NCBI GenBank assembly: GCA_023630585.1
Contig: CM042558.1
Coordinates: 16,563,300 to 16,627,299 of the forward strand
DNA from: Cranoglanis bouderius
Taxonomy: Eukaryota; Chordata; Actinopteri; Siluriformes; Cranoglanididae
Length of the DNA stretch: 64,000 nt
Direction of reading: 5' to 3'
The notes below the pieces were generated by a model that saw only the letters and a program-made list of their open reading frames with translations, had not been told where the DNA came from and did no database searches. This document shows, piece after piece, positions 47,052-60,405 of this stretch. The first letter of the stretch is position 1. The number at the start of each line of letters is the position of its first letter. Position numbers and translations under genes: made by a program.

Positions 47052-47866
47052 CTACATGTCTCGCCACTGGTCATACGGTGCATCACAAACTTTCACAGAA
47101 AGAGACAATTCGACTGGCAGATTAGCTTTTCCTGTACTGAACGTTTTTCAGTCCAGTAACTACGAGCATTTTCACACTTGGACCAGAGACTTTCAGTAAA
47201 ACTTACTGCATTACTTTACACTAGTGTGTTCATATAGTAGAATGTTTAATTTAACTGAATTCATGAGAATTCTTTCTATTAAAAAAAACAGTCAATACTC
47301 CAAGCCAAAATGGACAGCTTTTATTTCTGAAGCAAAGAAAAATAAAAAGCACACAGCCTAGCTAGGCACCCTACTCCAAAATGAAACACAGCAGCATAAT
47401 GCTGTGATATTGTGTATAATCACTTATCAGCATATTCCTGATGGAGAAAGGTACGATTTGCTTAAAACGTCTGGATGGATATTTGAGTCTCTTTAGAAAG
47501 CCGAGTAGGGAGACATGAGCCAGATAAGAGGAGGGTTTACACAGGCATGCATACAGTGAGAGAGGGACCGGCAGGGTGGTGGGGTGGCAAGGTGAGGTGG
47601 GGTAACATTCCTGAGGATGAATAGTCAGGAGGTGTGGCAGTGAACCAGTGGGAGAGGATGAGACTGTGATGAGATAGTGGAAAGGAATTAAAACGGACAA
47701 AGAGAGTCAGTGTGTGTGTGTGTGTGTGTGTGTGTGCTTGCGCCTGATTGATCACATGACATTAGTGTGTTTAGTGGTGCACTGACGAGTCCCAGGGTCT
47801 CGGTGGGGGTCAGAGCTGCACTGATACCGAGCACCAAACACAAGCAGAGTTACAACCACGATGTCA

Positions 47867-47869
<3 letters not shown>

Positions 47870-47921
<52 letters not shown>
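47870..47921. repeat. (TC)n(CA)n compound microsatellite
   Basis: About 18 TC then 7 CA units. Confidence 0.95.
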
Positions 47922-48088
47922 CTCATGCAACTTGTATGGGAAAAAAAAAAAAAAAACAGTGTAAAAGAACCTACTGCTTTATTCCCTTACAATCACATTT
48001 CATGTTTATATCTCACACCACTGTGCTCCAGGAGACCCAGATTACACTCATTGATTAGAACAAAAGGAGGGACCTCTTCACCAGGTGT

Positions 48089-48190
<102 letters not shown>

Positions 48191-48530
48191 GAATTCTGCA
48201 CACGAAAGCTCTGTTTATGTCAATTTCCTGGTCCCGAAAGCATTACTGATCATCATCCTCATGAATTATTCATCAGTTTGACATGAACAACAGGGTTTTG
48301 ATATTAATCAGAAGTACGTGTGATGCCTCACAGGGCCTCGGCTCAGTGGGAGTTATCCAGCCGATAAATACTTGGGCGAGGAGACAAGAGAGATGAGATT
48401 CTGGGGGCTGGGCAGTAAAAGGAGATATTATTGTTGGAGAAATTAAAAAAAATAAAAATAAACACCACAATTTGCTGATATTGTTAGTTTTTCTTAAATA
48501 TTCCATGTCCTGTAATTCTTCTTATACCCT

Positions 48531-49042
48531 CACTGACCACTTTAATAGGAACACCTGTACACCTGCTCACACATTCACGCAATTACCCAATCAGCTGATC
48601 ATGTGGCAGCAGCGTGATGCATAAAATTATGCAGACACAGTACAGGTCAAGAGCTTCATGTTTTCAGATGAAAAAAAATGGGATCTCAGTGGCATAGTTG
48701 TTGGTCATTTGGATTTTTCAGAAACTGCCGATTTCCTGGGAGTTTCACACACAGAGAGTGTGTCTCTACAGTGTACACGGAGTGGTGCGAAAAACAAACA
48801 AAAAAAAAACGTCCAGTGAACGGCGGTTCTGCAGTCGGAAACGAGTAAATGAGAAAGGTCATAGGAGAATGGCCAGTGACTGGTTTGAGCTGACAGGAAA
48901 CTCAAATAACCACTCTTTACGACGGTGATGAGCAGAAATGCATCTCAGGATGCACAAAACGCCAAACCTTGAGGCCAAAAAGTAGATCACCACATCGGGT
49001 TCCACTCCTGTCAGCCGAGGACAGGAACCTGAGGCTACAGTG
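48531..49042 (+). mobile_element. 5' part of a Tc1-like transposon, copy A2
   Basis: Begins CACTGACCACTTTAATAGGA and continues through CAATCAGCTGATCATGTGGCAG into a decayed transposase N-terminus (SSERRFC, KGHRRMASDWFELTG, SPHRVPLLSAEDRN). It stops at CTGAGGCTACAGTG. No catalytic domain or right end. Same family as 652-1160 and cut within about 30 bp of the same family position. Confidence 0.82.
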
Positions 49043-49412
49043 CTTCTTGACAGACAGAGACTTTTTTTTGTGTGTGTTCTATTACTCCTATCTGTTCAAC
49101 CATTACAAGTACGTGAAGCTGGTCTCAGATCCGCAAGTTTTAACAGAACGATCTGAAGAATTTTGCAATTAGAACCAAACTAGCCATGCTAATATACCCT
49201 GAAATGTGGTCAAAAAATAAGCACGGTATTTGCTGAAACCAAACTGAATATGTCTGGTGTGTGTGTGGTTTAATCAGCAGGTATTATACACACCGCTGTA
49301 TGAAATGTGCATGAGCTCTGTGTGTGTTTTGCCTGGCTATTTTCCGAGCCATGACAGCAGACAGGAGCGTCTGGCTGAGACCGGGGATAAAATACAGGGA
49401 GTGTATGGCATG

Positions 49413-49461
<49 letters not shown>

Positions 49462-49898
49462 CAGTTTACTCAACCCTTTTCTGACATTACTCAGACCTGG
49501 GTGTGATTAATAGAGACCAGATGAGGTGTGTGTGGTGTGTGTTCACTAGAAAAACTTTATAGAAATTTGATCGAACAAAATCCGCCTTGTTGTTTTTGAA
49601 TTAGATCATATTCAACCAGACAGTCTGAAACCAGAAGGTTAGGAGATCAAAAAATCCCAGTAAAACTCGCTCGTGTTGCTTGTAGTTTGTCTCTCGTGGG
49701 TGTGTAGCGACCGATAATGTTGTCGCTTGTTGTTGTGCGCTGCCAGATGAGAAATGATAGTAGCCAAAATATCTATCTACATCCCACTATACAATTTATA
49801 GACAACACTTTTGTTTTTTTATTTACAAGTTACATGCTAGGCTTTGTACTAGCTTCTTTGGCAGATGAGCAAATCAAGCTAACTGTGTCGCTTCTAGC
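49043..49898. other. Unique sequence with one CA tract
   Basis: CA run 49415-49458. Nothing else recognised. Confidence 0.45.
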
Positions 49899-49900
49899 TA

Positions 49901-51266
49901 CAGTGGGGGGGAAAAGTATTTGATCCCCTGCTGATTTTGTACGTTTGCCCACTGACAAAGAAATGATCAGTCTATAATTTTAATGGTAGGTGTATTTTAA
50001 CAGTGAGAGACAGAATAACAACAAAAAAATCCAGAAAAACACATTTCTTATTTAACGAGTGAAATAAGTATTTGATCCCCTATCAATCAGCAAGATTTCT
50101 GGCTCCCAGGTGTCTTTTACACAGGTAATGAGCTGAGATTAGGAGCACTCTCTTAAAGGGAGTCCTCCAATCTCAGTCTGTTACCTGTAAAAAGACACCT
50201 GTCCACAGAAGCAATCAATCAGATTCCAAACTCTCCACCACGGCCAAGACCAAAGAGCTGTCCAAGGATGTCAGGGACAAGATAGTAGACCTACACAAGG
50301 CTGGAATGGGCTACAAGACCATCGCCAAGCAGCTTGGTCAGAAGGTGACAACAGTTGGTGCGATTATTCGCAAATGGAAGAAACTGTCAGTCTCCCTCGG
50401 TCTGGGGCTCCATGCAAGATCTCACCTCGTGGAGTTTCAATGATCATGAGAACGGTGAGGAATCAGCCCAGAACTACACGGGAGGATCTTGTTAATGATC
50501 TCAAGCAGCTGGGACCATAGTCACCAAGAAAACAATTGGTAACACACTACGCCGTGAAGGACTGAAATCCCGCAGCGCCCGCAAGGTCCCCCTGCTCAAG
50601 AAAGCACATGTACAGGCCCGTCTGAAGTTTGCCTGAATGATTCAGAGGAGAACTGGGTGAAAGTGTTGTGGTCAGGTGCGGTCAGATCTCTTTGGCATCA
50701 ACTCAACTCGCCGTGTTTGGAGGAGGAGGAATGCTGCCTATGACCCCAAGTCATAACACCATCCCCACCGTCAAACATGGAGGTGGGAACATTATGCTTT
50801 GGGGGTGTTTTTCTGCTAAGGGGACAGGACAACTGCACCGCATCAAAGGGACGATGGACGGGGCCATGTACCGTCAAATCTTGGGTGAGAACCTCCTTCC
50901 CTCAGCCAGGGCATTGAAAATGACCTTAATGACTTGGAGAGGATCTGCAAAGAGGAGTGGGACAAAATCCCTCCTGAGATGTGTGCAAACCTGGTGGCCA
51001 ACTACAAGAAACGTCTGACCTCTGTGATTGTCAACAAGGGTTTTGCCACCAAGTACTAAGTCGAAGGGGTCAAATACTTATTTCCCTCATTAAAATGCAA
51101 ATCAATTTATAACTTTTTTGAAATGTGTTTTTCTGGATTTTTTTGTTGTTATTCTGTCTCTCACTGTTAAAATACACCTACCATTAAAATTATAGACTGA
51201 TCATTTCTTTGTCAGTGGGCAAACGTACAAAATCAGCAGGGGATCAAATACTTTTTTCCCCCACTG
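49901..51266 (+). mobile_element. Tc1-like transposon copy 2, internally deleted (1366 bp)
   Basis: TA duplications at 49899-49900 and 51267-51268. The ends match copy 1 closely, but the left arm has lost the TTATAAATTGATTTGCATTT segment (near 50045), so its terminal repeats are asymmetric. The internal hairpin is present but less perfect. Transposase remnant described separately. Confidence 0.96.
50240..51059 (+). pseudogene. Tc1-like transposase pseudogene, copy 2
   Basis: Same reading frames and same four shared lesions as copy 1: bases lost after IRKWKK, TGA at FA*MIQ, the damaged first Asp motif, and the deletion after SARALKM that removes the rest of the catalytic triad. Private changes: the start codon ATG is ACG (50240-50242), while the block CCAAGAAAACAATTGGTAA missing from copy 1 is retained (about 50525-50543). 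The tail ends FATKY then TAA at 51057-51059. Confidence 0.93.
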
Positions 51267-51268
51267 TA

Positions 51269-51939
51269 CGTGTACTTACGCACAAATGATTCCTGCTACT
51301 TCTTTCCAAGCTTTCTTTTCCTCTGAAATGTCTTTATACACATTTAATGAGGTCATATATATGGCAGGATAAGATGAAACCACTTCCTTCCATTTTTTTG
51401 TGTAAACAATAAATGGGAACTAACTGTAGGGTGGACGTTTTTTTTTTCCTCCTAAACAAAATTTCTACAGTGTGGAACTGAAGAAATGTCACACTATAGG
51501 ATTGGTTCGATGACCGATTTAAAAATGAGAGTTCGCTTGTTGCTTTATCGCTTGCTGGTGTGAGTGTAAAGTTAGGATGTTCTGGCTCCTTTTTCCCTTG
51601 CTGTGGATTTGGTAATCTCGCCAAACTCCACCATACATATGCATCCCCCCCCCACTTTCCCAGGACAACCACCATAGTAATCACACACACATTCAGAGAC
51701 AGTGGGTTTTTATTGCGCTGACACATGGGGCCAGTTTCCTTGCTGAGGAAATAGTCTGGATCTATTAAAGATCCAATAAGCAGCTCTGCTTTGGTGCCTC
51801 ACAGTGACGCAATATAATCCTCCAGGCCTCGACGAACACTATAAAACCTCTGACGTCTTCCAGTGTGTATTTTACAGAGTATTCATCAAGCGAAAGCAGC
51901 AAGCTTGCTACGGTGCAGGAAATTAAGCCACTGGTTGTC

Positions 51940-51970
<31 letters not shown>

Positions 51971-54841
51971 GGGCACCAATGTTCTTCTCTAAAGTTGAGT
52001 TTTAGAGACTCGTGTGTTCATAAGCCACTTTGATTGGGCACAAAGACTCGCATGTCGGTTTCAATCTAATTAAAAAACAAGACCAGGAGGCTACACGGAA
52101 TTTAATTAGCCTCCGAGGGGGGTGACCTGGTCTAAAACAGCAGACCAGCCTCTGTGTGTAACTGCAGTAAATAAAAACATGTTGTTGGGGGGTTTTTTTT
52201 GGGCGTCTATTGTCCTCGGTAGCAAACAAACTTGCGAATACACAAAAGGGCAAATGAGCCATGCAAGAGAATAACTGTTGGTGCTCTTCAGTCTGTATAC
52301 TGAAAAGATGAAACACTCAACGCCATATAACGTACACAAAGCTTTGATCCAGGAGGTGCTCTGAAATAATCGAAGGAGGTTGCGAGCTTGCAGATGATGC
52401 CGAGAGCCTCGTCAAAAGTCCAGGACTGCTGCATTAAGCAGGCTGGATAGCACAGAGGATTGATTTTTCACGGCGATGCAGAGCGAGAAGCAGATTTATA
52501 AACTAAAAAAAATTAAGTTCTCACTTTTCTTGGAAACAGCTATGGATTCACGGCCGATCCCTGCATCAAATAAACGCTTCTCTAAGCTATTGATTTGCAC
52601 GCTGTGTGTTGTCCTTAGAGAAGCTAACAGTACATGTTCAAAAGGGGTGTCGGTGTGAAAAAAAAAAAAAAGTGCTGGGTTTGTGAGGCACGGTCCTTCG
52701 GTTTTTCCCTCTGGGGAACCCTTAAACGTAGGACCTGACAACAGAGGGTTCTAAGGAAGTTAGAACTTAGGAAGTTGATTAAAACAGTAACAAGTTGGTC
52801 AGTTGGACACACTTTTTATCAATTAACTTGTAGCTTTACGGCTAACTATATTTGAAAAGTAGCTACTCGTTGAAGTTTAAATTGTAACATGGGATTAAGA
52901 TTAAGATGGAATTAAGAAAACACCAACATGTTTTCAAATAAATGTTTCCCCACAACAAAAATGGCAACATCTCAAAGAGTCACATTCACGCCCTGTGGTT
53001 TGAAGGACAGCTAGGATCCTCCTAAGTTTCTGCAAGTCTATGAATGCTTCGGACGTTTTCTCTGATGAAGCATAAACCAGGAATAAGAGTGATGCTATCT
53101 ATCCATTTTTAAAGGAGTCTGTTAACCAGCTCCAAAACACAGACCACATCTCTGCATAGACTTCTTCCCTGGATGAAAAGTGAGATGTGTTGGGGAAAAT
53201 AAAATAAAAATTGGTCTTGGGCTCTCGAATTGAGATTCATAATCAATGGTGACACTGCAGTTAAGGTTCTACGCTAGTAACCAAAAAGGTTGCAAGTGCA
53301 AATTGAAGGACTGGCAGAAAACCACCACTGGATCCTCAAGCAAGGCCTTAACTATCAATTTTAAGAAAGAAAGATTAAATCTAGAAAAGCGTTATCTGGT
53401 TTGTCTCATGGAGAATAGTTAAATCTTCAACAGCTTGTTTTCTCAGAGGAAGTTCCAAGTAGAACCCCTTCAGGAAGCTCAAAACTACTCAAGGAACCCT
53501 TGAGGAACTCTTGATCAAACATCTAAGCATGAATGAACTCCCATTTCAGGCTAAGAACAGACTCTATCTGTGTTCTAGTGCAGTGTTGGCCAAATCACCC
53601 CTCATGAACCCTGAGACGTTCTCCCAGCTTCTCTCGTAGAAATCTGGGTCCTGGAAACAGCAAACGTGGGGGATTAACCAGTTTATGAAACATGCTTCTA
53701 GAAACCACTTCCATTGTCTTTTCACAATGACATGATGCGCATCTCGGTACTCAATCCATGGTCCAGTGCAGAACTTGAAAAGTTTCACGTCCTTTACTAT
53801 GACAGACCAACACTGAGACTACACCTTGATTAGCTCAACTTTGATTCAGTGTTTTCCTAAATTCTCATAATCTGAATTTTCCATCATCTGAAATTTAATA
53901 ATAGAATATAAAGTGCCAAATTTCATTCTGCTTTTTTTTTTTTTTTTAAATTTTCAAGAGATGAATCATACCCAGTACATCTAAAATTTACATTTGCATG
54001 ACATTAAAGTGTGTATGTTAATTTCTCTGAGGCTGAGCCTCGCATACTCTGACACAAATAAGGTTCGAAAACCGGCCCATTGCCGGAGGAAGGAACTTGC
54101 TGACAAACAAATAATTAAAAGTAACCCTCACAAATGTCCTGCGTCACGAGGCCTTGTTTCCCAGCTTCTGGGTAGCAAAACATACAGATGGAAATCTAAT
54201 AGAAAGCCACTGAAGGACAAGCGGAGGACATTTCAGGACAGGACGAATGACGAGACCTCGTTTGTCATGTAAGGATGAGCAGGGAAAAACCGACAATAAA
54301 CCTGAGAGCAATACTTTTGTGAGATCCAAACATCTGGCCTCAATTCACTTACCATATACTGTTTGTGGAAATGAATAACAAAGAAATAAAGAATTAATTT
54401 CTATACAAAATCAAAGGCTAGGACATCAGACACCAACACTGATTGCCGATTTGAATAGAGAGCAGGTATAGATTGAGCTGTCTAAATAACACACTGTTAA
54501 AAGAGTGCGCACCATAAGCTTCATCACTCAGGACTAATGACTTTCTCCCACTGTTTCCAGGAACAATGGAGAGCCACCCGGAGGATGAGTGTGAATCAAG
54601 TGAATACGTCTCATTTTTAGCCATTACACACAGCGGGCATGCTTGCTTCCATCCATGTGACATTTGAGAACTGCATTCATAACTGATCGCTTTTGTGGTT
54701 TCTGATTATTTGTTCTTTGTGATTCAGAATGCAAACATACGCTCACGCATTCACTTTCAGCAGGATATGACGGAGTTTGTATTGCCATTCGTTTGTTGCT
54801 CTCAGCATAAGGCGGTCAGTCCCAATGAATGAGACGCAGTT
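51269..54841. other. Mostly unique intron
   Basis: Contains (CAA)n at 51939-51970 and T/A runs near 52192 and 52661. A short acceptor-preceded open segment at 53564-53650 on the minus strand is discussed as a finding. No recognised exon or transposon. Confidence 0.4.
51939..51970. repeat. (CAA)n microsatellite
   Basis: About 10 CAA units. Confidence 0.95.
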
Positions 54842-55330
54842 TCTGCAGTCTCGGCGAGGGAGGCATGGCCTCTGCAGTCTCGGCGAGGGAGGCGTGGCCT
54901 CTGCATTCTCGGCGAGGGAGGCGTGGCCTCTGCAGTCTCGGCGAGGGAGGCGTGGCCCCTGCAGTCTCGGCGAGGGAGGCCTGGCCCCTGCAGTCTCGGC
55001 GAGGGAGGCCTGGCCCCTGCAGTCTCGGCGAGGGAGGCGTGGCCCCTGCAGTCTCGGCGAGGGAGGCGTGGCCTCAGTAGTCTTAGTGAAGGGGTGTGGC
55101 CGCTGTTCCTGTCAGTCTTAATGAAAGAGGCGTGGCTTCTGTGCCTGTCACTTGCAGAAAAGAAGATAAGGTCTCTGTGTGTCAGTTCAAGTGAAGGAGG
55201 TGTGGCATTTGTCCATGTTAATCGAATTGAAACAGGAGTGGTTTCTGTGCGTATTAGTCTCGGTAAAGGAGGTGTGGCATCTGTCTTTGTCGGTCTTCGG
55301 CTCAGTGAAGAAGACGTGGCCTCCCACTGT
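54842..55330. repeat. 29-bp minisatellite with a 36-bp flank
   Basis: Eight units recur exactly every 29 bp (CTGCAGTCTCGGCGAGGGAG then GCGTGGCCT) from 54842 to 55073. From 55074 to about 55330 the units lengthen to about 36 bp (for example CAGTCTTAATGAAAGAGGCG then TGGCTTCTGTGCCTGT). Open frames of 83-207 codons run through it in several frames because the unit has no stop in any phase. Confidence 0.95.
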
Positions 55331-55344
55331 TCAAAGTACATACA

Positions 55345-55357
55345 CCCCCCCCCCCCC
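55345..55357. repeat. Poly-C tract
   Basis: Thirteen C just after the minisatellite. Confidence 0.9.
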
Positions 55358-58300
55358 AAATTTAAAATTAACATAATACTGAAATCTCACTGTATTTACT
55401 GTAATTGTTTTGTATTTTGTTTCCTAAATTCCTTTAAATCAAGATTTAGAGAAAATCTAAATCTAGAGAAATCTAACTTAGAGAAAGCCACAGATACCAG
55501 TATACTTGTGATTAAACTCCAATACCCCCAGACCATTTGGGTATAGAGACCCCAGATCAATTTAGGTCTAATACTTGTATTTTCAGATGGTATAGCAAAT
55601 TTAAAATGTTCAAATTCACATACGGCAACGTTAGCTCTGTACAACCTTAGCATTTCTGCTGTGTTTTGTGGGTCTGTAGGTACACCATTCATTTTCCTAC
55701 CCTTCCTTTCCTCCCCTACTGAGTTTTCTCTCCTCATAAATCAGAGGGGTTTTAAAAAACCATGACCATAAGAGCCATTTATTTTGGTAGTTTGACAGTG
55801 GGATTCTGGAGCTTTGCATGGTACACTCTACATTCTAAGCTTTAAAGCTTGGCAAATAAGTCTCAAATAGAAACCGAGATAAGAAAACGGACGACCCAGA
55901 AACTGACTGGCCGCGTTTGTGGATGATGAGCTCAGAGCGTGCATTCCGATGGAGCAGGTTCATCGGCATGGCTGGCATTCTCACGCTTTTCTCTAGTTTC
56001 TCTCACTCTTGCATGCACACCGAAACACACACTATGCAATTAGCAAAGCTGTGAGACATGACACACTTGTTTACATATTCGTTAAATTTACAAAAGTCTT
56101 AATTAGGCTCGTAATTGCTCACAATTTATTCAGGAAGTACATGTGTACGCAACACTGATACTTTAAAAAAAAAATATATATATATATATATATTTTTTAC
56201 ATTTTCCAAACAAAAGACTTTTTTGCTGGAACAACACAGGTTTGTTTCCGAACCTTTCTTGATACACCAAGTCATTCCATGTATTCATTAAATTCCACTA
56301 CTAGCATCTGATTTAGCTTTATTAGCCTCTAATTAGCTAATGATTAGCCAAACACGTTTGTATTTTAGATGCTAACTGTTTGATAATGGTTGACATGTCA
56401 TCAGCAGTTTTGTATCTGATCTAAGGAACCTGTCAGCGAGCAACAGCTCGCTAATATGGAGGGGGGAAGCTGATTGCTGAAAATGCAGTGAAAGACCAAA
56501 AAAAACCAAAAAAAAAAAAACCATATGCGTCATCTTTTTATTGTGCAGAAGGAAGTCAAGTCCAGCGCTTTATCGACATCTGGCACCATCTACGCATCTA
56601 ACTGCGAGACATCGTTTTACAAGAAATGGTTTTTAGAGGATGTGTCGAGAATGAGAGACCATTTTTTTGGAGCAAGGCAAAAAATGATGAGTGTGCACCG
56701 ACGTCGCTGTGGGTTTTTATACTCCAACCAATCAGGAACCATGCCAGATTCCACCCGTTTCATCAATTCATCTTTATGTTAGTTGTGGCTCCCATTTCGC
56801 TGGAAGGAAAACCTGCAACCTGCCATAAAATCAGCCCTTTGTACATAAAACAGGACACCCCTGCCACGAGGAGGACCAAAATTAAATTATTTCTGAAGAA
56901 GAACTGGTTAGAATCGCGTTAACGTTCGTCTGTGGGTTTCTGTAAATCACAGCAGTGGTTCTGTCATGGCCTAAGGTGCATTTCAAATAAACGCTCTAGG
57001 GGATCGGCTCAAAAAAGAAATAAAAACCAATGCAACGATCAACGCTGGGGAATGCAAACACCTTCCTAACCATGCTTACAAGATCTACTTCCTCCACACA
57101 TGCCATGAACAAGATGGTTTCGACAAGCCTTTGAATGTATCCTGACTGGTTCTGGGGTTTTTAAGACCTATATGAGAGCCTATCACAACACAGTAGACCT
57201 CAGTGGTCCTGGCATTCTTTCAACTTTGATGCCGAGATGCTTTAAATCACCTACTGATCTGAACGCAGTTTTACCTTTTTGTTATTATTAAGATTAAGAT
57301 TAGAAGCCAAGTCTGAAAAAAAGAAAAAAATGACCCCAGATCAGTACAGATCCATCTCAAGGGCGGCGTTAGAGCCTTTGTTTTTGTTGGAATGTTCGAA
57401 GTGGGGTTCCCCGTCTCGCTCGGACTGGATAAACCCAGGACATCCATTACTACTGACAACACTGCCATCACACCTCTCTCTGTAACAAACGACGGGCTTT
57501 CAGTCTGCCAAAAACCTGACAACACACAACTTCACGCAGCACCACAAGTGCTTGGTCAGCAGGATTCGGAGCAACGGGAGCCGCAGGAGAACGTCGCCCA
57601 TCTCGGGTAACCGCTAATCTCTTCACTTGATCTCCCACGGTCTCCGGTTCTTACTCAAGTCTCATGTCCATGAAGCATAACAAAGCACGTCTACTGATCA
57701 AAGATCAGATCCACTGACCTACGATTAGACTCCGTTACAATCCTAGACACTGCTAGCTTGAAGGACTCGAGTCTGACTAGTGTGCTAAAGGGCCACTTTT
57801 TACTACTGACTTGAATTCCTAGCCTCAATGTGGCGACTGATGCTTCAGCATCCTGCCGTGAGGGCGATGTGTTACTCCCTCCTCACCCTCGCCAACTGAT
57901 CACAGCGCTAATAAGGACATGACCAACTCAAGACGTCAATCCTGAGGCGTTAATAACGAGGCCTTAATAACGAGGCCTACGTCCGCTGACTGCAGTGATT
58001 TCCAATTATCATGACGCATGGCCTCAATTTCACACCATTTCCCTAATCACCCCCCACCCCCTCCCAACTGAAAGGTTTCACATCCCGAAGAACAAGATGA
58101 TTCACGTGCGATAAACTGAATCAGCAGGTAGGAAAAACTAAAGACGCATGAACTGTATTTTCTGGCTTCTATTATTTTTTTTTCCATCCTATGGCTTAAC
58201 TTAAACAGCAACACAGCATTTGCTCCGGAACGTTCGCATTAGCCTAATAGTAACACGCCCATTTGGGTAGCCATGAGGGTCCAGCAGTTACGCTAGTTGG

Positions 58301-58774
58301 TTACACTATGTACTGAATAAACACTGAAAGTCCAAGTGCTCAGACAAACAAAAGCTACGTACAAAGAAAACTAGGTTTATTATTAAGACTATTTCTGTTT
58401 TAGAAACATATTCTCAAAACTGACAAATGGATTAAGTTCAGGACTGTGATTCTGGCAACAATAAATCAACACTAACGAGACAAGAACTAAACTAGAATAA
58501 AACAAAAAGGACTCTCTGTAGTGCTAAATTAGGGGTCACACAAATCTTAGGTTAAAGAAATATACATGGTACATTTTGACATTGTAAGCTGTACATTATG
58601 ATTTTCAATTCCTTTAAAATCATTTTTGCTCTTTAACATTCAATCTAATTTATTTTAAGAACATCGTACACATATCTAAGAGTAAAAATGTATGCCTTTT
58701 GATTTATTCTAGTATTGGTCTGGTGACCGGGATTAGAGTGAGTCTGCTAAATCAATAAGAGATAAGATAACATG
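55358..58774. other. Mostly unique intron
   Basis: A (TA)n at about 56169-56192 and A/T runs. A short tandem of TTAATAACGAGGCC (57950-57980) sits in non-repetitive sequence. No exon recognised. Confidence 0.4.
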
Positions 58775-58830
58775 TACCTTTATTGATCCCCCGTAGGGGA
58801 AATTCAAACAGTGCAATAATGAAAACACCT
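58775..58830. mobile_element. Short dispersed-repeat fragment
   Basis: ACCTTTATTGATCCCCCGTA and GGGGAAATTC form an imperfect stem typical of a common fish repeat tail. Too short to classify. Confidence 0.4.
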
Positions 58831-59274
58831 CCTTAATATACAGAGTTGTACAGAACCCATTTTTTTTTTAAGGACGTTCCGTACTGCGTACATTAAACAG
58901 CTCCGTGAGCAACATCTGGCAGCATCTGTTTTGTCCGGATGAACGATTAAAAGTCTGCTTGTTTTCAAAGTTCTCAGCCGGTACAGCCAGTTTGACACTG
59001 GAACAGTACTTAAACGCAGAGCGACCTGCTGTTGCTGCCGTACCGTACAGTGAAAGTGGGTGTGTTACGGATGCCGATCTGAGTCACTAACGAGCAGTCG
59101 GAGGACGTGTGCTGCTGAAGCGCATTCTGTTGAATAAAATTTAGAAAAGGAGAAGGAGAAAGATGGGGCAGAGAAGCAGAAGTGGGAGAAAGAAATAGTG
59201 AAGAAATGGAGGAGAAAGCAAAGAAAGAGAGATGCATGAGCATCTTCTTCCTCCCTCGCTCTCTCTCTCTCCTG

Positions 59275-59277
<3 letters not shown>

Positions 59278-59307
<30 letters not shown>
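59278..59307. repeat. (CA)n microsatellite next to a purine-rich stretch
   Basis: About 15 CA units; 59130-59250 is GA-rich. Confidence 0.9.
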
Positions 59308-59309
<2 letters not shown>

Positions 59310-59577
59310 CTTGGGGCACGAGTACTAACGTACATGCTACATCTCATTATTTCAGCTTTATTGATCCAGTCAGTGCATTAAACTAATAAGGAGACTCCTT
59401 CAGGCAGTGAGCATGTCCATGAAATAAAGACGAAAAACAAACAGTCACTACAGCTGTTCTGTAAACAACGCTAATATTATATTGGGCTATGACGAATGTT
59501 TATGTGGCTTGGTTGTGGACATGGGACACAAATATATCCATCTTTCTCTGTTAGTCCCAGTGTGGCCAGGTGTGGCC

Positions 59578-60405
59578 TCTGACCCTCTCAGTCCCAGTGA
59601 AAGAGGTGTAGTCAATGACCCTCTCAGTCCCAGTGAAAGAGGTGTGGCCTCTGACCCTCTCAGTCCCAGTCAAGGAGGTGTAGCCAATGACCCTCTCAGT
59701 CCCAGTGAAAGAGGTGTGGCCTCTGACCCTCTCAGTCCCAGTCAAGGAGGTGTAGCCAATGACCCTCTCAGTCCCAGTGAAAGAGGTGTGGCCTCTGACC
59801 CTCTCAGTCCCAGTCAAGGAGGTGTAGCCAATGACCCTCTCAGTCCCAGTGAAAGAGGTGTGGCCTCTGACCCTCTCAGTCCCAGTGAAGGAGGTGTGGC
59901 CTCTGACCCTCTCAGTCCCAGTGAAGGAGGTATAGCCAATGACCCTCTCAGTCCCAGTGAAGGAGGTGTAGCCAATGACCCTCTCAGTCCCAGTGAAGGA
60001 GGTGTAGCCATTGACCCTCTCAGTCCCAGTGAAGGAGGTGTGGCCTCTGACCCTCTCAGTCCCAGTGAAAGAGGTGTGGCCTCTGACCCTCTCAGTCCCA
60101 GTGAAGGAGGTGTGGCCTCTGACCCTCTCAGTCCCAGTGAAGGAGGTATAGCCAATGACCCTCTCAGTCCCAGTGAAGGAGGTGTAGCCAATGACCCTCT
60201 CAGTCCCAGTGAAAGAGGTGTGGCCAATGACCCTCTCAGTCCCAGTCAAGGAGGTGTAGCCAATGACCCTCTCAGTCCCAGTCAAGGAGGTGTAGCCAAT
60301 GAGCCTCTCAGTCCCAGTGAAAGAGGCGTGGCCAATGATCCTCTCAGTCCCAGTGAAAGAGGTGTGGCTTCTGACCCTCTCAGTCCCAGCGAAGGAGATG
60401 TGGCC
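59578..60405. repeat. 36-bp minisatellite, 23 units, with higher-order structure
   Basis: Exactly 23 units of 36 bp. Each reads TGACCCTCTCAGTCCCAGTG then (A)AAGGAGGTGTGGCCTC with a few variable sites. Unit types alternate in pairs over units 2-8, and a six-unit block (216 bp) is duplicated (units 8-11 against 14-17). The unit is a multiple of three without stops, so a 314-codon plus-strand frame (12-residue repeat DPLSPSERGVAS) and 244- and 137-codon minus-strand frames are all open. I treat none as a gene. Confidence 0.96.

Noticed and set aside
53577..53788. 74-codon minus-strand frame upstream of the 53.56-kb segment as a membrane protein
   Set aside because: A hydrophobic stretch is present but there is no homology and the acceptor-like site lies in its middle.
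54802..55546. Overlapping frames of 83-207 codons on both strands
   Set aside because: All derive from the stop-free 29-bp repeat, which is open in every phase.
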